Assembly (NCBI GenBank): GCA_026386995.1
Contig: JAPLMO010000429.1
Coordinates: 1 to 14,655, forward strand
Direction of reading: 5' to 3'
Source of the DNA: Planctomycetota bacterium
Lineage (GTDB): Bacteria; Planctomycetota; Phycisphaerae; FEN-1346
Length of the DNA stretch: 14,655 nucleotides
Made by a program: the position numbers and the translations under genes. The notes under the pieces were generated by a model that searched no databases, was not told where the DNA came from, and saw only the letters and a list, made by a program, of their open reading frames with translations. Shown here one piece after another: positions 1 through 6,170 of the stretch (position 1 is the stretch's first letter; each line of letters begins with the position of its first letter).

Positions 1-921
1 GGCGATGTGGCGCTGGCGCCCCAGGAACGCGGCCACGGTCGTGTCGCGCACTTCGAGCATGTGCCGGTCGGCGGACTGCCACGTCTCGTCGTCGGCCAGC
101 ACGTCCAGGCTGCGCACGATTGCCCCGCGAAGCCGCCGCCCGAGGCCCACGGGCTTGAAGTGCCGGCGCACGAGCGCCTCGGCGTCGTCCGCGACGACCT
201 CGGCGTAGAGGGCTGGCTTCTCGCCCGGCGCGATGATCTCCACCAGCGGCGTCTGGTGGCACATGCCGACGCAGCCGACGCGCTTGACCACCGCACGCAC
301 GCCCATCTGCGAGACCGCCTGCTCGAGCGCCTCGTGCACGCCGGCGCTGCCGCGCGCCTGGCAACAGGAGCCCAGCCCGATGCGGATCTCGCCGCCGGCA
401 TCCGCCCTGGCGGCCGTCTGCTCCTGGCGCACGGCGGCGCCGCCCGCCGCCGCGAGGTCCAGGAAGTCCTGGAGCACCTGCGGCACGCGGCTGGAGGTCA
501 TGTGCCCGTACGTGACGCCGTCGATCTGGATCACCGGCGCCAGCGTGCAGCAGCCGAGGCACGCCACTTTCCGGATCGTAAAGACGCCCTCGGGGTCGGT
601 GTCGCCGTCGGCGGCGATCCGGAGGTGCCGCAGCATGGCGTCGTGCACCAGGCCCGAGCCTTTCACGTGGCAGGCCGTGCCGTGGCAGATGCTCACGAGG
701 TGCTTGCCCATCGGGCGGTGGCGGAACTGGTTGTAGAACGTGGCGACGCCGACGATGCGGGCGGGCGTGATCTCGGACAGTTCGCAGACGCGCCGCAGCG
801 CCGCCTCGGGCAGGTAGCGGTAGTGCCCCTGGAGGGCCTGGAGAATGGGAATGGTCATCTCCGGGCCGCGGCCGAGGCGGGCCACTGTTGCGTCGACGAA
901 ATTCAGGTCGATTTCGCTCAT
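1..921 (-). CDS. NuoE-NuoF fusion, NADH-binding diaphorase subunit (partial, 3' end outside window)
   Basis: The first 307 residues are visible, and the frame is still open at the window edge. Residues 1-155 are a NuoE-like thioredoxin-fold domain with the [2Fe-2S] ligand pattern C79-x4-C84 and C121-x3-C125. Residues 178-255 are a second thioredoxin-like domain of the type found at the N-terminus of NuoF/HydB proteins (GLGSCC at 182-187, VGCVGMC at 215-221). The start of the NuoF body follows. The NADH/FMN-binding and 4Fe-4S parts would lie beyond base 1. Known relatives are the diaphorase subunits of complex I, NAD-linked hydrogenases and formate dehydrogenases; a NuoE-NuoF fusion is known in HoxF. 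The ATG at 921 fits the NuoE N-terminus, but no clear Shine-Dalgarno precedes it. The gene lies 42 bases after the propeller gene and probably belongs to the same operon. The partner complex cannot be told from this fragment. Confidence 0.88.
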   Translation of the reverse strand, partial: MSEIDLNFVDATVARLGRGPEMTIPILQALQGHYRYLPEAALRRVCELSEITPARIVGVATFYNQFRHRPMGKHLVSICHGTACHVKGSGLVHDAMLRHLRIAADGDTDPEGVFTIRKVACLGCCTLAPVIQIDGVTYGHMTSSRVPQVLQDFLDLAAAGGAAVRQEQTAARADAGGEIRIGLGSCCQARGSAGVHEALEQAVSQMGVRAVVKRVGCVGMCHQTPLVEIIAPGEKPALYAEVVADDAEALVRRHFKPVGLGRRLRGAIVRSLDVLADDETWQSADRHMLEVRDTTVAAFLGRQRHIA

Positions 922-933
922 GTTACTTTTATG

Positions 934-953
934 CGTCGCCGTTAGCGGCGACG
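934..953. repeat. Short perfect hairpin between propeller gene and NuoEF gene
   Basis: CGTCGCCG and CGGCGACG form an 8-bp stem with a TTAG loop in the 42-base gap. No T-run follows on the minus strand, so it is not a classical intrinsic terminator. It may be a small REP-like element or may affect mRNA processing between the two genes. Confidence 0.5.
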
Positions 954-963
954 GCTGAACGGG

Positions 964-2715
964 TTACTTTTTGCCGATAGCGTACAGGTGGCCCGCGCCA
1001 TCTTTGGTCGCGGTGCGGACGTAAATCCGCCCGTCGAGGAAGGCCGGGCTGGCCCGCACGGACTCGCCCAGGGCCGCCTTCCAGAATTCCTTGAACTCCT
1101 CGGTTGCCGCAATAAGGTGCATCACGCCTTTCACGTCGAAGACGTACATCTTGTCGCCCACCAGCGTGGGCGAGGACTTCACGGCCTCGCCGATCTCCTT
1201 TTCGTACACCTTGCTGCCGTCCTTGACGCGGTAGCACGTGCACGTGCCGTCGGTCGTGAAGAGCCAGATGAGTTTGCCGTCCGAGAGGGGGCTGACGATG
1301 TCGGGCAGCCCGTCCTCGGCGGTCCATGCGACGGCCGACTCGGTCACGTCGCCCTGACCGCCGGGCCTGATGGCCGAGAGTTTCGCCCCCGTGTTGACCG
1401 CAAAGACAAGGCCGCCCGCGAAGACGGGCGATGGGGCGATGTCGCCGTCCAGCACCTTGGCGCGCCAGAGTTCCTTGCCGCTCGCCGGGTCGTAGGCGAG
1501 GACCCACGGCTTGCCGGCCGTGATGAACTCCTCGCGATTGCCTGTGTTTATGAGGATCGGCGAGGCCCACGAGGACGGCACGGGGCGCTTGGTTTCCCAG
1601 ACGGTCTTGCCGGTGGCGGCGTCGATGGCGATGAGGCGCGAGGTCGGCTTGGCGGGGGTTCCCTGGTCCAGTTGCACCATGACGCGGCCGCGGTACATGT
1701 CGAGCGACGTGGCGTGGCCGTAGGAGTTCTTGAGCACCCCGAAATTCCGCGCCCACAGCCGCTTGCCAGACATGTCGAAGCACGCGATGTCGCTGTTGGC
1801 GAAGATGGCGGCCACGCGGCGGCCGTCGGTCGCCAGGGTGGACGCGGCGTAACCGGTGTCTTCGAGGATATCTGGCGGCTCGGCGGCCGTGCCTTCGGGC
1901 GTGTCGACCGGTTTCTGCCAGAGGATCCTGCCGGTGGCTGCATCGAGGCAGTAGACCTCGCGTTTCTTGTCGGTTGCGCCTGAAAGGAAAATGTGATCGC
2001 CCCAGACGACGGGCGAGTTCTCCCCCGGCAGCGGCAAGGCCGTCTTCCAAAGAATCCCCTCACCGCTCTTGCCGTCCCACGACGTCGGGATGTTCTTGTA
2101 CGCCGACACTCCGTTGCCGCCGGGGCCGCGGAATCGCGGCCACTCCCTGGCGATTTCCTCTGCGGTGGGAAAATCCGGGGGCGCCTGAACAAGCAGGCCG
2201 CCGCCCGAAAGCACCCCGAGGGCAATCCCCGCGGCGCCGATCGCCAGGCCCAGGCTGACGACCGTGGCCCGCGCGAGTTTCTGCGCGCGGGCGGCCTTCC
2301 GCGGCGCATCGGGGTCCGGGCGAGGCATCGGCAGACGTTTGCGGCAGGCGGCAACCTGTATCGCGGCGATCACGAAGACGAGGATGCCGCAGACCAGCAG
2401 GTATCCGCCGGTCTTCGAGAACGCCGGGCCGGCGAAGTAGTCCTCGCGTATCTGGAGGTCGCGGACGCGAATTTCCTCTTTCAGGCGTGCGGCAGCGGCC
2501 GGGTCGGGGGCCTTCAGGACCGCCGCCCGCAGGGCCGCGAGTTCATCGGACCTGGCTTTGTAGAGTTCATCGGTTCGCGTGCGGACGTGGGCGGCAGCGA
2601 GGGCCGCGATCACGATGAGCGAAAACACCCCCGCCACGATTGCCGAGGCCAGCGCAGCCTGGTAGCGGGCGCGGGCGAGAGGTTCGCACGGGTTGGGATT
2701 GCCGGGGGCGCTCAT
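964..2715 (-). CDS. PQQ-like beta-propeller protein with three-TM anchor
   Basis: This 583-residue protein has an N-terminal membrane part and a C-terminal propeller. Predicted TM segments are at about 19-42, 104-122 and 149-171. A charged helical stretch at 45-92, possibly a coiled coil, lies between TM1 and TM2. The propeller starts near residue 192 with a WPRFRGPGGNGVS motif typical of PQQ-like proteins. About eight repeats of the form 'LxAxDxxTGkxxW' follow (for example YCLDAATGRILW and LIAIDAATGKTVW). With the N-terminus inside, three TMs put the propeller in the periplasm. The ATG at 2715 is chosen because GGGGGAGAG lies 8 bases upstream and its ATGA overlaps the stop of the preceding gene; longer frames to 2799 run into that gene. 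PQQ binding or catalysis is not shown by the sequence, and a scaffold or BamB-like role is equally possible. Confidence 0.85.
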   Translation of the reverse strand: MSAPGNPNPCEPLARARYQAALASAIVAGVFSLIVIAALAAAHVRTRTDELYKARSDELAALRAAVLKAPDPAAAARLKEEIRVRDLQIREDYFAGPAFSKTGGYLLVCGILVFVIAAIQVAACRKRLPMPRPDPDAPRKAARAQKLARATVVSLGLAIGAAGIALGVLSGGGLLVQAPPDFPTAEEIAREWPRFRGPGGNGVSAYKNIPTSWDGKSGEGILWKTALPLPGENSPVVWGDHIFLSGATDKKREVYCLDAATGRILWQKPVDTPEGTAAEPPDILEDTGYAASTLATDGRRVAAIFANSDIACFDMSGKRLWARNFGVLKNSYGHATSLDMYRGRVMVQLDQGTPAKPTSRLIAIDAATGKTVWETKRPVPSSWASPILINTGNREEFITAGKPWVLAYDPASGKELWRAKVLDGDIAPSPVFAGGLVFAVNTGAKLSAIRPGGQGDVTESAVAWTAEDGLPDIVSPLSDGKLIWLFTTDGTCTCYRVKDGSKVYEKEIGEAVKSSPTLVGDKMYVFDVKGVMHLIAATEEFKEFWKAALGESVRASPAFLDGRIYVRTATKDGAGHLYAIGKK

Positions 2716-4058
2716 GATTTCTTCTCTCCCCCTGCGCCTTTTTTCCATCGTTCGCGCTCGACGGGGCAGTACGCGAAGCAACGACCGCAGGAGACGCACG
2801 TTCCGCGGTCGGGCTCAAAATCTGTGCGCGTGCGGCGGACGGAGAGTTGGATGAGTTTTGCGGCCACGACGAGGCCCACCCACGCCCCGAGGATGAGGCC
2901 GCCTCGCGCGAACTCCGCCTGGATGGCCTTGGCCTCGGCGTACAGTTCTTCGCGCGGCCGGTGGGTGTTGTAGAAGGCGTCGCTCAGGTTGTCGGTGCCC
3001 TCGACCTGGCCGGCTTCCTCCAGGTGCACGCGCTCGGCCTGCTGCACCGTCACGTGCATCCGCGACATCGGCGCCCCGAGCCACCAGCCCAGGCCCGCGC
3101 CCGCCGCAAGCACGGCCGGCACGACCACGAGCAGCACCGCCAGGCGCCGCCGCTCGATGCGCCGCGTGCCGCGCGGCAGCGGCTCGGTGGGCCTGCGGAT
3201 GGCGCCGAAGGGGCAGGCGTCCTCGCACAGGCGGCACTTGATGCACTCCTCGGGCGTGATCGTCACGCGCCACTTCGAGAACCGGCCGAGCACCCGCAGT
3301 ATCGCCCCGTACGGGCACAGCCAGCGGCAGTAGGGCCGGCCGATGAAGAGGCCCGCCGCCAGGAACGCACCGCCGACGATCAGCATGTTCGCGCTGCCGC
3401 CGAGGGCCTCCATCGTGTCCCCGGGGCGCCTCAAGGGGAGCAGCCGGAAGATCGAGACGAACGGGTCGTAGTCGCAAATGATAAACGCCGCGCCCGTGGC
3501 GGCGAAGAGCACCGCCGCCCCCAGGTACACGTAGGCCAACAGGCCCAGCGCGTGGTCGAGCCACGGCGGCACTTTCAGCGGCCGGACGACCACGAGTTCC
3601 TGGATCGCCCCGAGCGGGCAGACGCCCGCGCAGAATGTGCGGCCGAAAAAGAGCGTGAACACCAGCGGCAACGTGAAGGCGACGATCGCCACCGGCGTTA
3701 TGTACTCGCCGCGGAAGAGCGCGAGGGCGACGTTCTGGATCGACCCGATCGAGCACAGGCACCCGCCGCGCCAGAACCCCAGGTAGACGAGCGACCCGAG
3801 CGCCAGCCACCACATCCCGCGCCGCGATCGCGCCCGGATGGCCATGTAAGATGCCACCGCCAGGCCGACCACAAGCGCCAAGCCGTCCATTACATCGTAG
3901 AAGTGCCCAAGCGGCGGCGGCACTTCGGTCTGCGGCCGCTCGTAGCCGCTCTTGAACTGCGGCAGCGCAACACGCTCGGCTGCCGTCGCAGCCGTTGCCG
4001 CGAGTAGGGCGAGGACGATGGCGACAATCGCCCACCCTTTGCGCGATGCGCGGCGCAC
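2712..4058 (-). CDS. Polytopic 4Fe-4S membrane protein, NapH/NosR-like
   Basis: The 448-residue protein starts with a likely Sec signal (RRASRK, hydrophobic 9-23, ATAA/E near 27). Further membrane segments lie at about 57-75, 83-98, 121-141, 168-190, 224-241, 306-327 and 387-405. Cysteine motifs in order are GGCLCSIGSIQN (C100, C102), CAGVCP (C143, C147), CRWLCP (C244, C248), a ferredoxin-type set (C272, C275, C278, C282), and a second set near the C-terminus (C421, C424, C427, C431). The twin CxxxCP motifs are the hallmark of NapH/NosR/MauN-type electron-transfer proteins, which pass electrons between quinol or a membrane donor and periplasmic or cytoplasmic acceptors. The start is uncertain: GTG at 4058 is the nearest start that keeps the signal peptide, but it has no clear Shine-Dalgarno. 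The frame stays open upstream through palindromic repeats to 4484. Confidence 0.85.
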   Translation of the reverse strand: MRRASRKGWAIVAIVLALLAATAATAAERVALPQFKSGYERPQTEVPPPLGHFYDVMDGLALVVGLAVASYMAIRARSRRGMWWLALGSLVYLGFWRGGCLCSIGSIQNVALALFRGEYITPVAIVAFTLPLVFTLFFGRTFCAGVCPLGAIQELVVVRPLKVPPWLDHALGLLAYVYLGAAVLFAATGAAFIICDYDPFVSIFRLLPLRRPGDTMEALGGSANMLIVGGAFLAAGLFIGRPYCRWLCPYGAILRVLGRFSKWRVTITPEECIKCRLCEDACPFGAIRRPTEPLPRGTRRIERRRLAVLLVVVPAVLAAGAGLGWWLGAPMSRMHVTVQQAERVHLEEAGQVEGTDNLSDAFYNTHRPREELYAEAKAIQAEFARGGLILGAWVGLVVAAKLIQLSVRRTRTDFEPDRGTCVSCGRCFAYCPVERERWKKGAGGEKKS

Positions 4059-4061
4059 TTT

Positions 4062-4089
4062 GCGCGGTGGGTCTCCGGACCCACCGCGC
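4062..4089. repeat. GCGCGGTGGGTC palindrome (family B, copy 1)
   Basis: GCGCGGTGGGTC and GACCCACCGCGC form a perfect 12-bp stem around a TCCG loop. The same arm sequence, as GCGCGGYGGG(TC), recurs at 4226-4257, 13457-13468 and 13615-13626. It lies directly upstream of the chosen GTG start of the NapH-like gene. Confidence 0.8.
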
Positions 4090-4112
4090 TCCTGGCGCGC
4101 GCCGCAATAGCG

Positions 4113-4194
4113 GGTGTGGCACGGCTGGCTTGTCCAGCCGTGGAAAATGTCGCGGGCCTTCCGCCACGGCTGGACAAGCCAGCCGTGCCACACC
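4113..4194. repeat. Double-hairpin repeat (family A, copy 1)
   Basis: Two 31-base arms (4113-4143 and 4164-4194) are perfect inverted repeats separated by 20 bases. Each arm itself folds through CACGGCTGG and CCAGCCGTG. The outer ends read GGTGTGGCAC and GTGCCACACC. It occupies the gap between the two iron-sulfur genes. Confidence 0.92.
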
Positions 4195-4225
4195 TCTACG
4201 GGTCCTTGGCGCGCGGGACCGGCAC

Positions 4226-4257
4226 TTGCGCGGCGGGAACGCAGACCCGCCGCGCAA
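4226..4257. repeat. GCGCGGCGGG palindrome (family B, copy 2)
   Basis: TTGCGCGGCGGG and CCCGCCGCGCAA form a perfect 12-bp stem around an 8-base loop. With copy 1 it flanks the double-hairpin element at 4113-4194. Together the three palindromes fill most of the 233-base gap at 4059-4291, in which no separate gene is seen. Confidence 0.8.
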
Positions 4258-4291
4258 AACTCGATAACGTGGCGTAATGGTGACGGACGCT

Positions 4292-4873
4292 TCAAGCCTT
4301 CTTGTCCTCGCCTTTCAGGAGATAGGGATGGTCGGCCGGGACGCGGCGGTACGCGCCGGCCGGGCAGGCGGCCCCGATGGAGCACTCGTTGCAGTTCAGG
4401 CACCGGTCGTGCCGCACCTGGAGGAAGAGCGACCCGTTGCCGAACGCGCCGCAGCCTTTGACGCACTTGCCGCATCCGATGCACAGCGTCTCGTCGATGG
4501 TGTACTCAAAGTGCGGCCCCTCGATCCAGCGGCGCTTGATGGCGCCGGTGGGGCAGAGTTGGCACTCGGCGGCGGGCGTCTCGAAGCCGGCCTCCGGCTC
4601 GAAGCCCGGCGGGAAGTAGCCGAAGCACAGGTCGCAGTAGCCGCACAGCGCGTACGCGTGGACCACCTTGACCGCCGACGGGTCCAGGACGCAGTAGGTC
4701 GCGCACTGGCCGCACTGGATGCACTTCTCCGGGTCAAGTTGCCAGACCGTGCCGCCGTGCGCGCTGCGCGTGGCCAGGTAAGCGGCGGTGCCGGCGACAC
4801 CCGCGAGGCCCGCGCCGAGGGCGCCCTTGCGGAGGAGGTCGCGGCGGCCGAATTTGTTTTTCGGTTCGGTCAC
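4292..4873 (-). CDS. Tat-exported ferredoxin-like protein with four Fe-S cluster sites, NapG-like
   Basis: The 193-residue protein opens with a twin-arginine leader (GRRDLLRKG at 9-17, hydrophobic to about 33), so it should be exported folded with its clusters. Seventeen cysteines form four groups: C51/54/57/61, C77/80/83 with C104/107, C131/134/137/141, and C158/161/164/170. This is the pattern expected for four [4Fe-4S] clusters, as in NapG/NrfC/DmsB-type electron carriers. The likely partner is the NapH-like membrane protein encoded next. The GTG at 4873 is chosen because it places the Tat motif near the N-terminus and gives a GTGA overlap with the upstream gene stop; the frame is open to 5173 but that stretch overlaps the neighbour. 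The cargo redox enzyme is unknown, so NapG-like describes the domain type and not nitrate reduction. Confidence 0.9.
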   Translation of the reverse strand: MTEPKNKFGRRDLLRKGALGAGLAGVAGTAAYLATRSAHGGTVWQLDPEKCIQCGQCATYCVLDPSAVKVVHAYALCGYCDLCFGYFPPGFEPEAGFETPAAECQLCPTGAIKRRWIEGPHFEYTIDETLCIGCGKCVKGCGAFGNGSLFLQVRHDRCLNCNECSIGAACPAGAYRRVPADHPYLLKGEDKKA

Positions 4874-5226
4874 GATAACCGCCTTTCCGGCGCCTGGCCG
4901 TCGGGCGGCGCCCCGCGGCGGAATAGGTCCGCCTGGAGCGAGCGGCAACCGGCCAGTTCGCGGCAGCCGCGGCATAGGCCCGCGTTCGTGCACGTCTCCT
5001 GCGGATGGAGCGGCCCGCTCGTATTCCTGGCCAGCAGGCGCCCGGCCAGCAGGGCGACGGCCCCCAGCAGCGGCCATCGCACCGCCGCATCGAGGAACCT
5101 GCGGCGATTGGCCCTCGCGGCATCTTCGGGGGTGGCATGCCCAGGGCGCTTTTCCCTGGGCATGCATGCCCACGCAGACGGCGGCGTGGGCATGCCACCC
5201 TTACTCTGCGATTGGTCATGGTTCAT
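4870..5226 (-). CDS. Small cysteine-motif protein with Tat-like leader, carries in-frame repeat
   Basis: This 118-residue protein has a family I cannot name. After an unusual N-terminus (see the repeat at 5131-5199) it has NRRRFLDAA at 40-48, resembling a twin-arginine motif. A hydrophobic segment at 51-65 follows, then a compact cysteine set C79-x5-C85-x2-C88-x5-C94. The four cysteines could hold a metal or Fe-S centre. It is tied to its neighbours by an ATGA overlap with the NHL gene and a GTGA overlap with the ferredoxin gene, so translation is probably coupled and the product likely acts with the Fe-S proteins at the outer face of the membrane. Two competing frames cover the same bases but are rich in R, P and A without motifs. 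The gene call is supported mainly by the overlaps, the leader and the cysteine pattern. Confidence 0.75.
   Translation of the reverse strand: MNHDQSQSKGGMPTPPSAWACMPREKRPGHATPEDAARANRRRFLDAAVRWPLLGAVALLAGRLLARNTSGPLHPQETCTNAGLCRGCRELAGCRSLQADLFRRGAPPDGQAPERRLS
5131..5199. repeat. Double-hairpin repeat (family A, copy 2) inside the small cysteine gene
   Basis: The 69-base element has 12-bp outer ends GGTGGCATGCCC and GGGCATGCCACC. It contains two hairpins of different sequence: stem GCATGCCCAGGG at 5135-5165 and stem GCATGCCCACGC at 5164-5195. It is exactly 23 codons long and encodes residues 10-32 of the host protein. Confidence 0.9.
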
Positions 5227-6167
5227 GGGGCTGACTCCGCCGGCGCCAGCCTCTTTACGAAAACACGGACCTTCCTGGCGACCGGATCGAGCACCAGGAT
5301 GCGCCCTTGCGCATCGGCCGCCACGTCCAGGCCGACCGTTCCCTCGGCAAACGCCGCTGGCGGGGCGACCACGCTCACCAGGTCGCCCTGCGCCGTGTAG
5401 GTTTTGACTCGCGCCAGGCCCTTCTCGCTCGTCACGAGGCCGCCGTCGGGCAGCACGGCGATGTGCGTCGGGTTACAGCAGCCGCAGAAGCCCTCGATCT
5501 TGGGCGATGCCTTGCCCCATGCGGACACGAGGTTGCCGTCAAACGTGTAGCGTTCCACGCGGCGGCGGCCGGGGTTGGCAACCCAGAGCGTTCCTTGCGG
5601 GCCGATAGCAACGTCGAAGTACGGGCTGGGCACCAGGATGCCGGGGATCTTCTTCGCGGCGTCCTCTGCGCCGATGCGGCCGATAAGTTCGCCGGCCGGG
5701 TTGTAGCGGTAGACCAGGCACGCCGCCGCGTCGGCCACGAAGACGTCGCTCTCGGGCACCCCCGCGCGGGCCGCGGAAATATCGTCCTCGGCCACCACGA
5801 CGCACGTCAGCAGAGACTTCGGCCCGGCAGGGTCCCACCTGGCCAACAGCCGCCCGTTACCGCCGTAAGCCTCTACGTGGTCGGTCATCGCAACATAGAT
5901 CGCTCCATTTCTCCAACTGAACGCCAGTCGCTGCGGTTCGCCGGCCACCTTGAGTTCGGCGGATGTTTTCCACTCGCGGTCGAAACATCGGATGGCCCGA
6001 TCTCCGGCCACCATGAGGCGGCCTTCCGCGCCGATCGCTATGCCGCGCGGCTCCTGCATGCCAGTGGGTATGGCGTCCCGCTCCTCGTAGTGGATGAGGT
6101 TCGGGTCGACCTTCGCCAGTTCCGACAGGTCGTAGGTGAATTCCGCCCCGAGTTTCTTGGCGGCCAT
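5223..6167 (-). CDS. NHL-repeat beta-propeller protein
   Basis: The 314-residue protein is built of NHL-like blades of the form 'P.giai..dG.l.VaD.....v..f...G', such as PRGIAIGAEGRLMVAGD at 40-56, FDVAIGPQGTLWVANP at 184-199 and LDVAADAQGRILVLDP at 280-295. An FCGCCNPTHIA motif at 227-237 puts three cysteines (C228, C230, C231) in one blade; this motif is recalled from planctomycete NHL proteins. No signal peptide or TM helix is visible, unlike most partners in the operon. The start ATG at 6167 has AAGGAG 6 bases upstream, inside the last codons of the preceding gene. The stop overlaps the next gene in ATGA. NHL propellers usually serve as binding platforms, and an enzymatic role is not evident. 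Confidence 0.85.
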   Translation of the reverse strand: MAAKKLGAEFTYDLSELAKVDPNLIHYEERDAIPTGMQEPRGIAIGAEGRLMVAGDRAIRCFDREWKTSAELKVAGEPQRLAFSWRNGAIYVAMTDHVEAYGGNGRLLARWDPAGPKSLLTCVVVAEDDISAARAGVPESDVFVADAAACLVYRYNPAGELIGRIGAEDAAKKIPGILVPSPYFDVAIGPQGTLWVANPGRRRVERYTFDGNLVSAWGKASPKIEGFCGCCNPTHIAVLPDGGLVTSEKGLARVKTYTAQGDLVSVVAPPAAFAEGTVGLDVAADAQGRILVLDPVARKVRVFVKRLAPAESAP

Positions 6168-6170
6168 AGG

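Noticed and set aside
7..945. Long open frame on the plus strand rich in H, A, R and V
   Set aside because: It is the antisense of the NuoE-NuoF gene, whose minus-strand product has clear cysteine motifs. High GC keeps the reverse frame open.
964..2799. PQQ-like protein starting at 2799
   Set aside because: The added residues overlap the upstream gene and are arginine-rich; the ATG at 2715 has a good ribosome binding site and an ATGA overlap.
2712..4484. Longer NapH-like protein starting at 4484
   Set aside because: The extra N-terminus reads through the end of the ferredoxin gene in another frame and through three palindromes. A signal peptide begins right after the GTG at 4058.
4292..5173. 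Longer ferredoxin protein starting at 5173
   Set aside because: It would overlap the small cysteine gene for 300 bases and bury the Tat motif at about residue 110. The GTG at 4873 puts it near the N-terminus.
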